DNA from: an uncultured Ruminococcus sp.
GTDB lineage: Bacteria > Bacillota > Clostridia > Oscillospirales > Ruminococcaceae
Length of the DNA: 6,441 nt
Direction of reading: 5' to 3'
NCBI GenBank assembly: GCA_947174965.1
Contig: CAMWKY010000125.1
Location: 1 to 6,441, forward strand
Shown: piece by piece, positions 1 to 5,565 of the stretch
Numbering within the stretch: position 1 is the first letter of the stretch
Layout: each line of letters opens with the position of its first letter
The notes under the pieces: generated by a model
Seen by the model: the letters and a program-made list of their open reading frames with translations, nothing else
Databases searched by the model: none
What the model was told of the DNA's origin: nothing
Position numbers and translations under genes: made by a program

Positions 1-31
1 CCTGAATCTTACTCAGAAAAGTAGATTTAGG
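1..31. other. Imperfect hairpin at the window edge, possible terminator
   Basis: CCTGAATCT at 1-9 can pair with AGATTTAGG at 23-31 (one G-T wobble), and AC at 11-12 with GT at 21-22, leaving T10 bulged and an 8-base loop at 13-20. It lies about 40 bases past the stop of the minus-strand LysR gene, so it could end that transcript, or one coming from the left. No T-run follows on the plus strand. On the minus strand the wobble becomes a C-A mismatch, and what follows is outside the window. Confidence 0.25.
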
Positions 32-72
32 AAACAAATAATTTGAAATATATACGAAATCCCAAATACATT

Positions 73-948
73 TCATCCGAAATCTTTTTTTAAGCTTTTC
101 AGAAACAGCTCTTCGATCGGCGAAAAAACCTGATACTTCTTCCAAATGATATACATTTTTGTTTCCAGAAGCGGAACGATTGGACGAAAACAAAGTCCGC
201 TTTCTTCGCTCGTATTGATCAAATGTTCAAAAGTCAGAAGATAGCCCAATCCCTCCCGTACAAATACCGAACCATTGAACGCAAGATTAAACGTTCCTGC
301 AATATTTAACTTTTCAGCGTTTTCTCCGCGCCATCGTTGAAAATCGACCTTGATGGATTGTTCCGATGTAAAAAGAGGCAGTCCGTATATATCGTCAAAT
401 GTAAGCGCTGATTTTTCTGAAAGTACACTGTCACGCCGCATGACAACTCCCCACTTGTCGCTTTCCGGAACAGGCAGATAATTATACTTGGACAGATTCG
501 GCGGTTCAACAATTACTGCAAGATCGAGCAGTCCGCGATCAAGCCGTTCTGCAACAGGCTCAGTATCTCCGCTGAAAATGTGAAAAATGAAATTCGGATA
601 TTTCTCCTTAAAGGATTTTATTGCACGGGCGAGATATTTTATTTGTACGCTTTCAGCACATCCTATCCGTATTTCACCGCCTGTGATACTATCGAGCATA
701 CTGAATTCCTCGGCTGTCTTATCCACCATTGCAAGAATATCCGATGCACGTTTTCGTAAAAGCATTCCTTCGTCATTCAGCAGCATATTTTTGTTGGTGC
801 GGATAAATAAAGGATGTCCAAGCTCCTCCTCCAGTTTTTTGATCTCCTTTGACAGCGACGGCTGCGAGATATGCAGCTTTTCTGCCGCTTTCGTCATATT
901 TTCCTCTCTTGCAATTTCCATGAAATAACGTAAAACTCTGATCTCCAT
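73..948 (-). CDS. LysR-family transcriptional regulator
   Basis: A 291-aa DNA-binding regulator of normal length for the LysR family. Residues 1-60 form the winged helix-turn-helix: MEIRVLRYFMEIA at the start, then NMTKAAEKLHISQPSLSKEIKKLEEELG (18-44 as a region) and PLFIRTNK. Residues about 90-291 form the periplasmic-binding-protein-like effector domain, starting at GEIRIGCAES and containing the typical LDLAVIVEP segment. The inducer cannot be read from the sequence. The start at 948 is chosen because a strong ribosome site (953-959) precedes it. An in-frame ATG 13 codons upstream (985-987) lies between the -35 and -10 of the gene's own promoter, so it cannot be transcribed from there. The gene diverges from the operon beginning at 1090, and the shared region holds a T-N11-A palindrome, so this protein probably controls that operon and itself. 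Family assignment is very secure; the target is inferred. Confidence 0.96.
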   Translation of the reverse strand: MEIRVLRYFMEIAREENMTKAAEKLHISQPSLSKEIKKLEEELGHPLFIRTNKNMLLNDEGMLLRKRASDILAMVDKTAEEFSMLDSITGGEIRIGCAESVQIKYLARAIKSFKEKYPNFIFHIFSGDTEPVAERLDRGLLDLAVIVEPPNLSKYNYLPVPESDKWGVVMRRDSVLSEKSALTFDDIYGLPLFTSEQSIKVDFQRWRGENAEKLNIAGTFNLAFNGSVFVREGLGYLLTFEHLINTSEESGLCFRPIVPLLETKMYIIWKKYQVFSPIEELFLKSLKKDFG

Positions 949-952
949 AGTA

Positions 953-959
953 CACCTCC
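953..959 (-). promoter_or_regulatory. Ribosome binding site that fixes the LysR start
   Basis: Read on the minus strand this is GGAGGTG, followed by TACT and then the ATG at 948. It is a near-perfect anti-16S match at ordinary spacing and selects the 291-aa product over the 304-aa one. Confidence 0.85.
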
Positions 960-975
960 GTGATTTGATGATCTT

Positions 976-1004
976 ATTATACCACATTTTGTCATTCCTG
1001 TAAA
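976..1004 (-). promoter_or_regulatory. Promoter of the LysR gene
   Basis: On the minus strand, TTTACA (1004-999) and TATAAT (981-976) are separated by exactly 17 bases. The transcript would start near 969, about 20 bases before the start codon. The -35 lies inside the T-N11-A palindrome at 994-1008, consistent with self-repression by a LysR protein. Confidence 0.8.
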
Positions 1005-1008
1005 GAAT
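994..1008. promoter_or_regulatory. Candidate LysR operator (T-N11-A palindrome)
   Basis: ATTC and GAAT arms flank CTGTAAA, giving the T-N11-A pattern of LysR sites. The centre at 1001 is about 66 bases upstream of the predicted start of the operon transcript (near 1067), the usual place of the primary LysR site. It also covers the -35 of the LysR gene itself. A second partial copy (ATTC-N7-ATAT, about 1017-1031) lies next to the operon's -35 and may be the weaker activation site. GTCATTC is repeated directly at 991-997 and 1014-1020. Confidence 0.5.
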
Positions 1009-1031
1009 TACGAGTCATTCAAAATAGATAT

Positions 1032-1060
1032 TTTACATTTCCTGAATTATGTGCTATACT
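1032..1060 (+). promoter_or_regulatory. Promoter of the small-protein/hydrolase/fusion operon
   Basis: TTTACA at 1032-1037 and TATACT at 1055-1060 are separated by 17 bases, five of six matches to consensus in each box. The transcript would begin near 1067, directly before the ribosome site at 1078-1086. It diverges from the LysR promoter, with 27 bases between the two -35 boxes. Confidence 0.8.
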
Positions 1061-1089
1061 GAAATCACAGAAAACATGGAGGTGATGAA

Positions 1090-1329
1090 ATGGCGCTGGC
1101 AACTGATAAAATTGCTGTCATAACTGAGAACCTGACTGATGCCGGACTTGACAAAAAAGGTATTGCAGAATGCCTGAAAATGCTTGATGAAAGGCAGTTT
1201 ACGGCATTGGAAAAGTTCCTTGTATCTCATCGAAAAAAACTTCTTGACAGCGTTCACAAATATGACAAGCAAATCGACTGTCTTGACTATTTCACCTACA
1301 CACTAAGAAAATCATTGGAGGTAGAGTAA
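1090..1329 (+). CDS. Conserved-looking small protein of unknown function (79 aa)
   Basis: The function is not recognised. It is a soluble 79-aa protein with no signal peptide or membrane segment, rich in charged residues and predicted largely helical. Its gene is clearly real: GGAGGTGAT at 1078-1086 is one of the best ribosome sites here, a strong promoter precedes it, and the next gene starts one base after its stop. Residues 44-70 (from FLVSHRKKLLDS to IDCLDYFTY) look like the C-terminal dimerisation helix of small MerR regulators. Without gaps, LLDSVHKYDKQIDCLDY (51-67) matches LLEQKRKIDETLERLNY (91-107) of the MerR protein encoded at 4014-4397 at six identical positions plus several conservative ones. 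It has no DNA-binding part. It may be a small partner or modulator, but this is speculation. Cysteines at 28 and 64. Confidence 0.85.
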   Translation: MALATDKIAVITENLTDAGLDKKGIAECLKMLDERQFTALEKFLVSHRKKLLDSVHKYDKQIDCLDYFTYTLRKSLEVE

Positions 1330-1330
1330 T

Positions 1331-2305
1331 ATGAAAAATGAAAAGCTGATTATGACAGAAGAGTGGGACAAAACATTCCCGAAAAGTGAAAAGGTAAATC
1401 ACAGAAAAATCATATTTCACAACAGATATGGTATAACCCTTGCGGCAGACCTGTATGAGCCGAAAAATGCAGAGGGTAAATTTCCTGCGATCGCTGTATG
1501 CGGACCATTTGGTGCTGTTAAGGAACAGTCATCTGGACTGTATGCGCAAACCCTTGCCGAGCGTGGATTTCTGACTATTGCCTTTGATCCGTCTTTTACA
1601 GGTGAAATCGGCGGACAGCCGAGATATGTAGCGTCCCCTGACATCAATACAGAAGATTTTTCCGCAGCAGTAGACTTTTTATCTGTGCAGGAAAATGTTG
1701 ATCCGGAGCGTATCGGTATTCTCGGTATCTGTGGTTGGGGCGGAATGGCAATTAACGCTGCCGCTATTGATACAAGAATCAAGGCAACTGTTGCATCAAC
1801 AATGTACGATATGACACGTGTGAATGCAAAAGGTTATTTTGATGCAATGGATGCAGATGCACGTTATGAACTTCGGAAAACGCTCAATGCGCAGAGAATC
1901 GAGGATTACAAAAACAATAGCTATCAGCTCGGCGGAGGCGTAGTTGACCCACTTCCGGAAGATGCGCCTTTCTATGTAAAAGATTATTATGATTATTATA
2001 AAACTGAACGAGGCTATCACAAGCGTTCCCTTAATTCAAACGGCGGCTGGAACACAACTTCTGCTCTCTCATTTATGAATATGCCGATTTTGCAGTATTC
2101 CGATGAAATTCGCAGCGCAGTATTAGTGATTCACGGAGAAAAAGCGCATTCCCGTTATTTCAGCGAGGATGCTTTCAAAAATCTGAAAGGCGATAACAAG
2201 GAACTGATGATAATTCCTGATGCTGTTCATACTGATTTGTATGATCGTGTGGCCGTGATTCCCTTTGATAAACTGGAAGGTTTCTATCGTGAACATCTGA
2301 AATAA
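1331..2305 (+). CDS. Alpha/beta-hydrolase-fold protein with altered catalytic residues
   Basis: A 324-aa cytoplasmic protein of the dienelactone-hydrolase/YcjY-like branch of the alpha/beta hydrolases. Recognisable parts are the early strand with GITLAADLYEP (34-44), FPAIAVCGPFGAVKEQ (51-66), the helix and strand ending in GFLTIAFDPSFTGEIGG (79-95), the nucleophile-elbow region ILGICGWGGMA (130-140), VLVIHGEKAHS (264-274) and the late histidine in PDAVH (H300). The position usually held by the catalytic Ser (as in the GICASGG-type elbow) is Trp136, and the usual acid after HGE is Ala272/His273. Cys134 is the only nearby nucleophile. It may therefore be a non-classical enzyme or a binding protein; the substrate is unknown. 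A ribosome site GGAGGT (1317-1322) lies inside the end of the preceding gene, and the one-base gap shows tight coupling to the small protein. Confidence 0.93.
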   Translation: MKNEKLIMTEEWDKTFPKSEKVNHRKIIFHNRYGITLAADLYEPKNAEGKFPAIAVCGPFGAVKEQSSGLYAQTLAERGFLTIAFDPSFTGEIGGQPRYVASPDINTEDFSAAVDFLSVQENVDPERIGILGICGWGGMAINAAAIDTRIKATVASTMYDMTRVNAKGYFDAMDADARYELRKTLNAQRIEDYKNNSYQLGGGVVDPLPEDAPFYVKDYYDYYKTERGYHKRSLNSNGGWNTTSALSFMNMPILQYSDEIRSAVLVIHGEKAHSRYFSEDAFKNLKGDNKELMIIPDAVHTDLYDRVAVIPFDKLEGFYREHLK

Positions 2306-2317
2306 TTGATCTGTTTT

Positions 2318-2323
2318 AAGGAG
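2318..2323 (+). promoter_or_regulatory. Ribosome binding site that fixes the start of the fusion gene
   Basis: AAGGAG lies six bases before ATG 2330. The reading frame is open back to a TTG at 2306, immediately after the hydrolase stop, but that TTG has no such site. Starting at 2330 also puts the signal peptide at the very N-terminus. Confidence 0.8.
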
Positions 2324-2329
2324 AATGCT

Positions 2330-3823
2330 ATGAAAAAACTGATACTTTCGGTTCTGACCGCATTGACCGCAGCAACAGGAGTGATCGGTGTCAATGGATG
2401 CGGCAAATCGGCAGAAAGTACCGCTGTTACACCGCAGACTGCAATTATTTCAGATGCACCGCATCAGGATTTTACGATTCAGGATATTCGCAATTTGCAG
2501 GATTTTCTGCTTGCAAAACCAACGGAGGAAGATTTAAGCGGAAAACCATATGACCTTGATGGTGACGGTATATGGAATGTATTTGACTTGTGTCTTATGA
2601 AGCGAGAGGTTACTAAAAATATGCCAACATCGGATAAGGAGACTGAAACTAAAATGAATATTGAAGTTAATGGAGATTTCCTTACAGCAACTCTCGCAGA
2701 TAATTCTTCTGCCAGGGCATTTGCTGAGTTGATAAAGTTAGAACCGCTTACGATCGAAATGAATGATTACGGCGATTTTGAAAAGGTCGGCAGACTGCCG
2801 CAGAGCTTGCCGAAATCTGATGAACATATTTCAACAGAAGTCGGTGATATAATGCTGTATCAGGGAAATCAGATGACGATTTTTTATGATACGAATTCGT
2901 GGTCATATACAAAACTCGGTAAAATAGATAATGTCACACAGGCAGAATTAAAAGAAATTCTTGGAACAGGCAGTGTATCGCTTACATTTTCTCTTGAGAA
3001 TAAAACAGGAATATTCGATATGGAGAGCAAAACTGTTCTGCTGAACAGCGGATATGAGATGCCGATTCTCGGACTTGGCACATATAGCCTGCTTGACGAT
3101 ACCTGTGTCAATTCTGTTGCCGCTGAACTGCAAAGCGGCGGCAGACTTATTGATACGGCGTATATGTATCACAATGAAAAATTTGTTGGTGAGGGTATCA
3201 GGCAGTCCGGTGTTCCCAGAGAGGAAATTTTTGTTGAAACAAAACTATATCCCAATCAGTATGCGGACGCAGCAAATGCGATCAATGAGGCACTTGAAAA
3301 ACTGGATGTGGATTACATCGACCTCATGCTGCTGCATCACCCAGGAACGAATGATGTAGAGGCCTACAAGGCTATGGAGCAGGCTGTCGCTGACGGAAAG
3401 ATTCGCTCGATCGGACTTTCAAACTGGTATATAGAGGAGCTTGACGATTTTCTGCCGCAGATCTCAATAATGCCTGCACTGGTACAAAATGAGATACACC
3501 CTTATTATCAGGAAATTGAAGTTGTGCCGTATATTCAGTCGCTCGGCATTGTTGTACAGGGTTGGTATCCGCTCGGCGGCAGGGGTTATACATCGGAACT
3601 GCTCGGCGATGAAACGATCAATGCCATTGCAGAGGTGCATAACGTGACAGCAGCACAGGTAATTCTTCGTTGGAATTTGCAAAGAAATGTAATTGTAATT
3701 CCCAGTTCAAGCAATCCCGACCATATCAGGGAAAACCTTGACCTGTTCGGCTTTAAATTATCCGACAAGGAAATGGAGCAAATTAAGGCACTCAATCGTG
3801 ATGAGAAGCATGATTGGTATTGA
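2330..3823 (+). CDS. Exported dockerin / cyclophilin-like / aldo-keto reductase fusion protein
   Basis: A 497-aa four-part protein. Residues 1-24 are a Sec signal (KK then a hydrophobic stretch) ending in VNGC, an imperfect lipobox, so Cys24 may be lipidated. Residues about 48-92 resemble a dockerin: the first half keeps the helix (IQDIRNLQDFLL) but lacks a calcium loop; the second has the full loop DLDGDGIWNVFD. Residues about 109-222 match the cyclophilin-like fold family (EVNGDFLTATLADNSSA, YGDFEKVG, GDIMLYQGNQMTIFYD). Residues about 231-490 are a complete AKR domain with tetrad Asp275, Tyr280, Lys305, His336. The cofactor segment IPSSSNPDHIREN (457-469) has Ser and His where NADPH-using AKRs often have Lys and Arg. 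AKRs normally work in the cytoplasm, so export is odd. Third gene of the LysR-linked operon, 24 bases after the hydrolase. The physiological substrate is unknown. Domain calls come from recognised motifs, not a database search. Confidence 0.92.
   Translation: MKKLILSVLTALTAATGVIGVNGCGKSAESTAVTPQTAIISDAPHQDFTIQDIRNLQDFLLAKPTEEDLSGKPYDLDGDGIWNVFDLCLMKREVTKNMPTSDKETETKMNIEVNGDFLTATLADNSSARAFAELIKLEPLTIEMNDYGDFEKVGRLPQSLPKSDEHISTEVGDIMLYQGNQMTIFYDTNSWSYTKLGKIDNVTQAELKEILGTGSVSLTFSLENKTGIFDMESKTVLLNSGYEMPILGLGTYSLLDDTCVNSVAAELQSGGRLIDTAYMYHNEKFVGEGIRQSGVPREEIFVETKLYPNQYADAANAINEALEKLDVDYIDLMLLHHPGTNDVEAYKAMEQAVADGKIRSIGLSNWYIEELDDFLPQISIMPALVQNEIHPYYQEIEVVPYIQSLGIVVQGWYPLGGRGYTSELLGDETINAIAEVHNVTAAQVILRWNLQRNVIVIPSSSNPDHIRENLDLFGFKLSDKEMEQIKALNRDEKHDWY
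2636..2656 (+). promoter_or_regulatory. Internal ribosome-site-like sequence before the cyclophilin-like domain
   Basis: AAGGAG (2636-2641) lies 12 bases before the ATG (2654) of Met109, which starts the cyclophilin-like domain (MNIEVNG). It may be a relic of a separate gene start or a working internal start. The spacing is longer than ideal. Confidence 0.25.
3003..3022 (+). promoter_or_regulatory. Internal ribosome-site-like sequence before the aldo/keto reductase domain
   Basis: ACAGGAATATT (3005-3015) precedes the ATG (3020) of Met231, the natural first residue of an AKR (MESKTVLLNSG). It resembles the leader of the other AKR gene, ACAGGAGGAATATT before ATG 4424, minus one GGA. This suggests a former intergenic leader now translated as a linker. 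Confidence 0.25.
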
Positions 3824-3841
3824 GTATATGATAGATTCAAA

Positions 3842-3890
3842 CCAATAGAGAAAAAGCCACAGTGAGACAATATCACTGTGGCTATATTGG
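3842..3890. terminator. Long hairpin after the fusion gene, likely bidirectional terminator
   Basis: AGCCACAGTGA (3855-3865) and TCACTGTGGCT (3873-3883) form a perfect 11-bp stem with a 7-base loop. CCAATA (3842-3847) and TATTGG (3885-3890) can add an outer 6-bp stem. On the plus strand what follows is only TATATTGG, a poor T-tract. On the minus strand the stem is followed by TTTTTCTC, a good one. It stands between the fusion gene and the MerR promoter, so it probably ends the first operon and may also block antisense reading into it. Confidence 0.7.
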
Positions 3891-3949
3891 CATTATAGAT
3901 AAAAAATGAACCGCGATTTTGTGCAGAATACAGAAATTTCAAAATACAC

Positions 3950-3980
3950 TTGACTTGGAGTTCACTCCAGATAGTATAAT
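3950..3980 (+). promoter_or_regulatory. MerR-type promoter with 19-bp spacer
   Basis: TTGACT (3950-3955) and a perfect TATAAT (3975-3980) are separated by 19 bases, two more than ideal. This over-long spacer is the hallmark of promoters that MerR proteins activate by twisting the DNA. The dyad at 3956-3969 fills most of the spacer. It would drive the MerR gene, the 4Fe-4S AKR and the acetyltransferase as one self-regulated unit. Confidence 0.88.
3956..3969. promoter_or_regulatory. MerR operator dyad
   Basis: TGGAGT and ACTCCA are a perfect 6-bp inverted repeat around TC, placed between the -35 and -10 boxes exactly as MerR operators are. The adjacent MerR protein is the obvious ligand. Confidence 0.85.
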
Positions 3981-4000
3981 AAAATACGAAAGATACAAGC

Positions 4001-4008
4001 GGAGGTGA
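4001..4008 (+). promoter_or_regulatory. Ribosome binding site that fixes a TTG start for the MerR gene
   Basis: GGAGGTGA is a near-perfect site. An in-frame GTG at 4005-4007 lies inside it and so cannot be its start codon, whereas the TTG at 4014-4016 follows GGAGG by eight bases. Confidence 0.8.
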
Positions 4009-4013
4009 ACACA

Positions 4014-4397
4014 TTGACGATCAAAGATGTCAGCAAAAAGTATGATATTTCACAGGATACGCTTCGGTATTATGAACGGGTAGGAATGATACCGCCTGTA
4101 ACCAGAACAGCAGGCGGTATTCGTGATTATCAGGAAGAAGATATCAGGTGGATAGAGCTTGCAAAGTGTATGCGCAGCGCCGGACTTCCGGTAGAAACTA
4201 TGATCGAATATGTAAAATTAACACAGGAGGGAGATACCACTATTCCTGCAAGATTACAGCTATTGAAAGAACAGAAGGATTTGCTTCTGGAGCAGAAAAG
4301 AAAAATTGATGAAACGCTGGAGCGACTGAATTATAAAATTTCACGTTATGAAATTGCAGTTGAAACCGGAATGCTTACATGGGAAGATGAAGAATAA
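4014..4397 (+). CDS. MerR-family regulator, AdhR/NmlR-like, TTG start
   Basis: A 127-aa dimeric transcription activator. The N-terminal winged helix-turn-helix reads TIKDVSKKYDISQDTLRYYERVGMIPP (2-28 as a region), followed by GGIRDYQEEDI and the second helical pair to about residue 70. Residues about 79-116 form the dimerisation coiled coil (LLKEQKDLLLEQ, LERLNYKI), with a short C-terminal tail. There is one cysteine, Cys52, in LAKCMRSAGLP. With the TTG start it falls on the same number as the redox/aldehyde-reactive Cys52 described for Bacillus subtilis AdhR; with the GTG start it would be 55. No metal-binding cysteine set is present, so a metal sensor is unlikely. It precedes the 4Fe-4S AKR by 26 bases and probably activates its own operon through the 19-bp-spacer promoter. 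The electrophile role is inferred from Cys52 and the neighbouring reductases. Confidence 0.94.
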   Translation: MTIKDVSKKYDISQDTLRYYERVGMIPPVTRTAGGIRDYQEEDIRWIELAKCMRSAGLPVETMIEYVKLTQEGDTTIPARLQLLKEQKDLLLEQKRKIDETLERLNYKISRYEIAVETGMLTWEDEE

Positions 4398-4423
4398 TTT
4401 AATACAATAACAGGAGGAATATT

Positions 4424-5539
4424 ATGTCGGATTATTTTGGAAAAGAAGCGCCTAAGCTCGGATTTGGTCTTATGAGACTTCCACAAAATCAGCAGGGGAC
4501 AGATATCGAGCAGGTCAAAAAAATGGTGGATCTTTTTATGGAATCGGGATTTACATATTTTGATACGGCATTTGTTTATGGCACTTCCGAGGAAGATACG
4601 AAAAAAGCGCTTGTTGAGCGTTATCCGAGAGAATCCTATACTCTCGCAACAAAAATAAACGCATTTATGATGGCGCCTGATGAAAATGCTGCCAAAAATC
4701 AGTTTTATACAAGTCTTGAACGAACAGGCGCAGGATATTTTGATTATTACCTGCTTCATGCTTTTATGGAAAATAATTACAGAAAGTATGATGAATTCAA
4801 TCTCTGGGATTTCGTAAAGGCTCGGAAAGCTGAGGGATTAATCAGGAATTTTGGTTTTTCCTATCATGCCGGTTCGGAATTGCTTGACCGCTTGCTGACA
4901 GAGCATCCGGAGGTTGATTTCATACAGCTTCAGATAAACTATGCTGATTGGAATGACCCAAATATTGCCTCACGTGCCAACTATGAAATTGCAAGAAAGC
5001 ATGGGAAATCAATCGTTGTCATGGAACCTGTCAAGGGCGGCACGCTTGCTGATCCTCCCGAAGAAATAAAGAAACTTTTCAAGGCATATGATCCTAATAT
5101 GTCCTACGCATCATGGGCGATTCGCTTTGCAGCGTCCCTTGACGGTATTATTACAGTACTGTCCGGTATGTCCAATATTGAGCAGATGGAAGATAATCTT
5201 TCATACATGAAGAACTTCCAGCCGCTGAATGAAGATGAACAGAAAATTATTCAGGAAGCACAGCGTATTCTCGGAAATTCATCTGCGATTCCGTGTACTG
5301 CCTGTCATTACTGTACCGAAGGATGTCCTAAAAATATCCGGATACCTGATATTTTTACTGCTATGAATAAGCAGCTTGGAAACGGACAAATTTCAGAGGC
5401 ACAGGATCTATACAAGTCTGTAACAGAAGGCGGACGCAAAGCCTCGGACTGTATAGCGTGCGGTCAATGTGAATCTGCCTGTCCGCAGCATCTTACTATT
5501 ATTGACTATCTTAAGCAGGGAGCTGAGATACTAGAATAA
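4424..5539 (+). CDS. Aldo/keto reductase with C-terminal two-cluster 4Fe-4S domain
   Basis: A 371-aa cytoplasmic oxidoreductase of the COG1453 type. Residues about 10-270 are the AKR barrel: GFGLMRLP (13-20), catalytic Asp47 and Tyr52 (FDTAFVYG), Lys77 (ATKINA) and His112 (YYLLHAF), all four of the tetrad kept. LSGMSNIEQMEDNL (246-259) is the usual late AKR segment. Residues about 288-358 hold two ferredoxin-like motifs: C291-C294-C297-C301-Pro and C343-C346-C349-C353-Pro, enough for two [4Fe-4S] clusters. The enzyme could pass electrons between ferredoxin-like donors and a carbonyl substrate; the substrate is unknown. A strong site AGGAGG (4412-4417) precedes ATG. It sits between MerR and the acetyltransferase in one operon. 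Confidence 0.96.
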   Translation: MSDYFGKEAPKLGFGLMRLPQNQQGTDIEQVKKMVDLFMESGFTYFDTAFVYGTSEEDTKKALVERYPRESYTLATKINAFMMAPDENAAKNQFYTSLERTGAGYFDYYLLHAFMENNYRKYDEFNLWDFVKARKAEGLIRNFGFSYHAGSELLDRLLTEHPEVDFIQLQINYADWNDPNIASRANYEIARKHGKSIVVMEPVKGGTLADPPEEIKKLFKAYDPNMSYASWAIRFAASLDGIITVLSGMSNIEQMEDNLSYMKNFQPLNEDEQKIIQEAQRILGNSSAIPCTACHYCTEGCPKNIRIPDIFTAMNKQLGNGQISEAQDLYKSVTEGGRKASDCIACGQCESACPQHLTIIDYLKQGAEILE

Positions 5540-5565
5540 AATCATAAGAAAAGGAGTATATAGCA

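Noticed and set aside
587..928. 113-codon open frame on the plus strand opposite the LysR gene
   Set aside because: It lies wholly inside a well-supported gene on the other strand, is Ser/Ile-rich as expected of antisense frames, and has no recognisable domain.
949..987. Longer LysR start at the ATG at 985-987
   Set aside because: This ATG lies between the -35 and -10 of the gene's own promoter and has no ribosome site; the ATG at 946-948 has a near-perfect one.
4005..4013. GTG start for the MerR gene at 4005
   Set aside because: The codon is part of the ribosome site itself; the TTG at 4014 has correct spacing and matches the usual N-terminus of the family.
3586..4014. 142-codon minus-strand open frame covering the end of the fusion gene and the MerR promoter
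   Set aside because: It runs through a terminator hairpin and a MerR promoter and resembles no protein family.
4346..4759. 137-codon minus-strand open frame across the MerR/AKR junction
   Set aside because: Antisense to two certain genes, no family resemblance.
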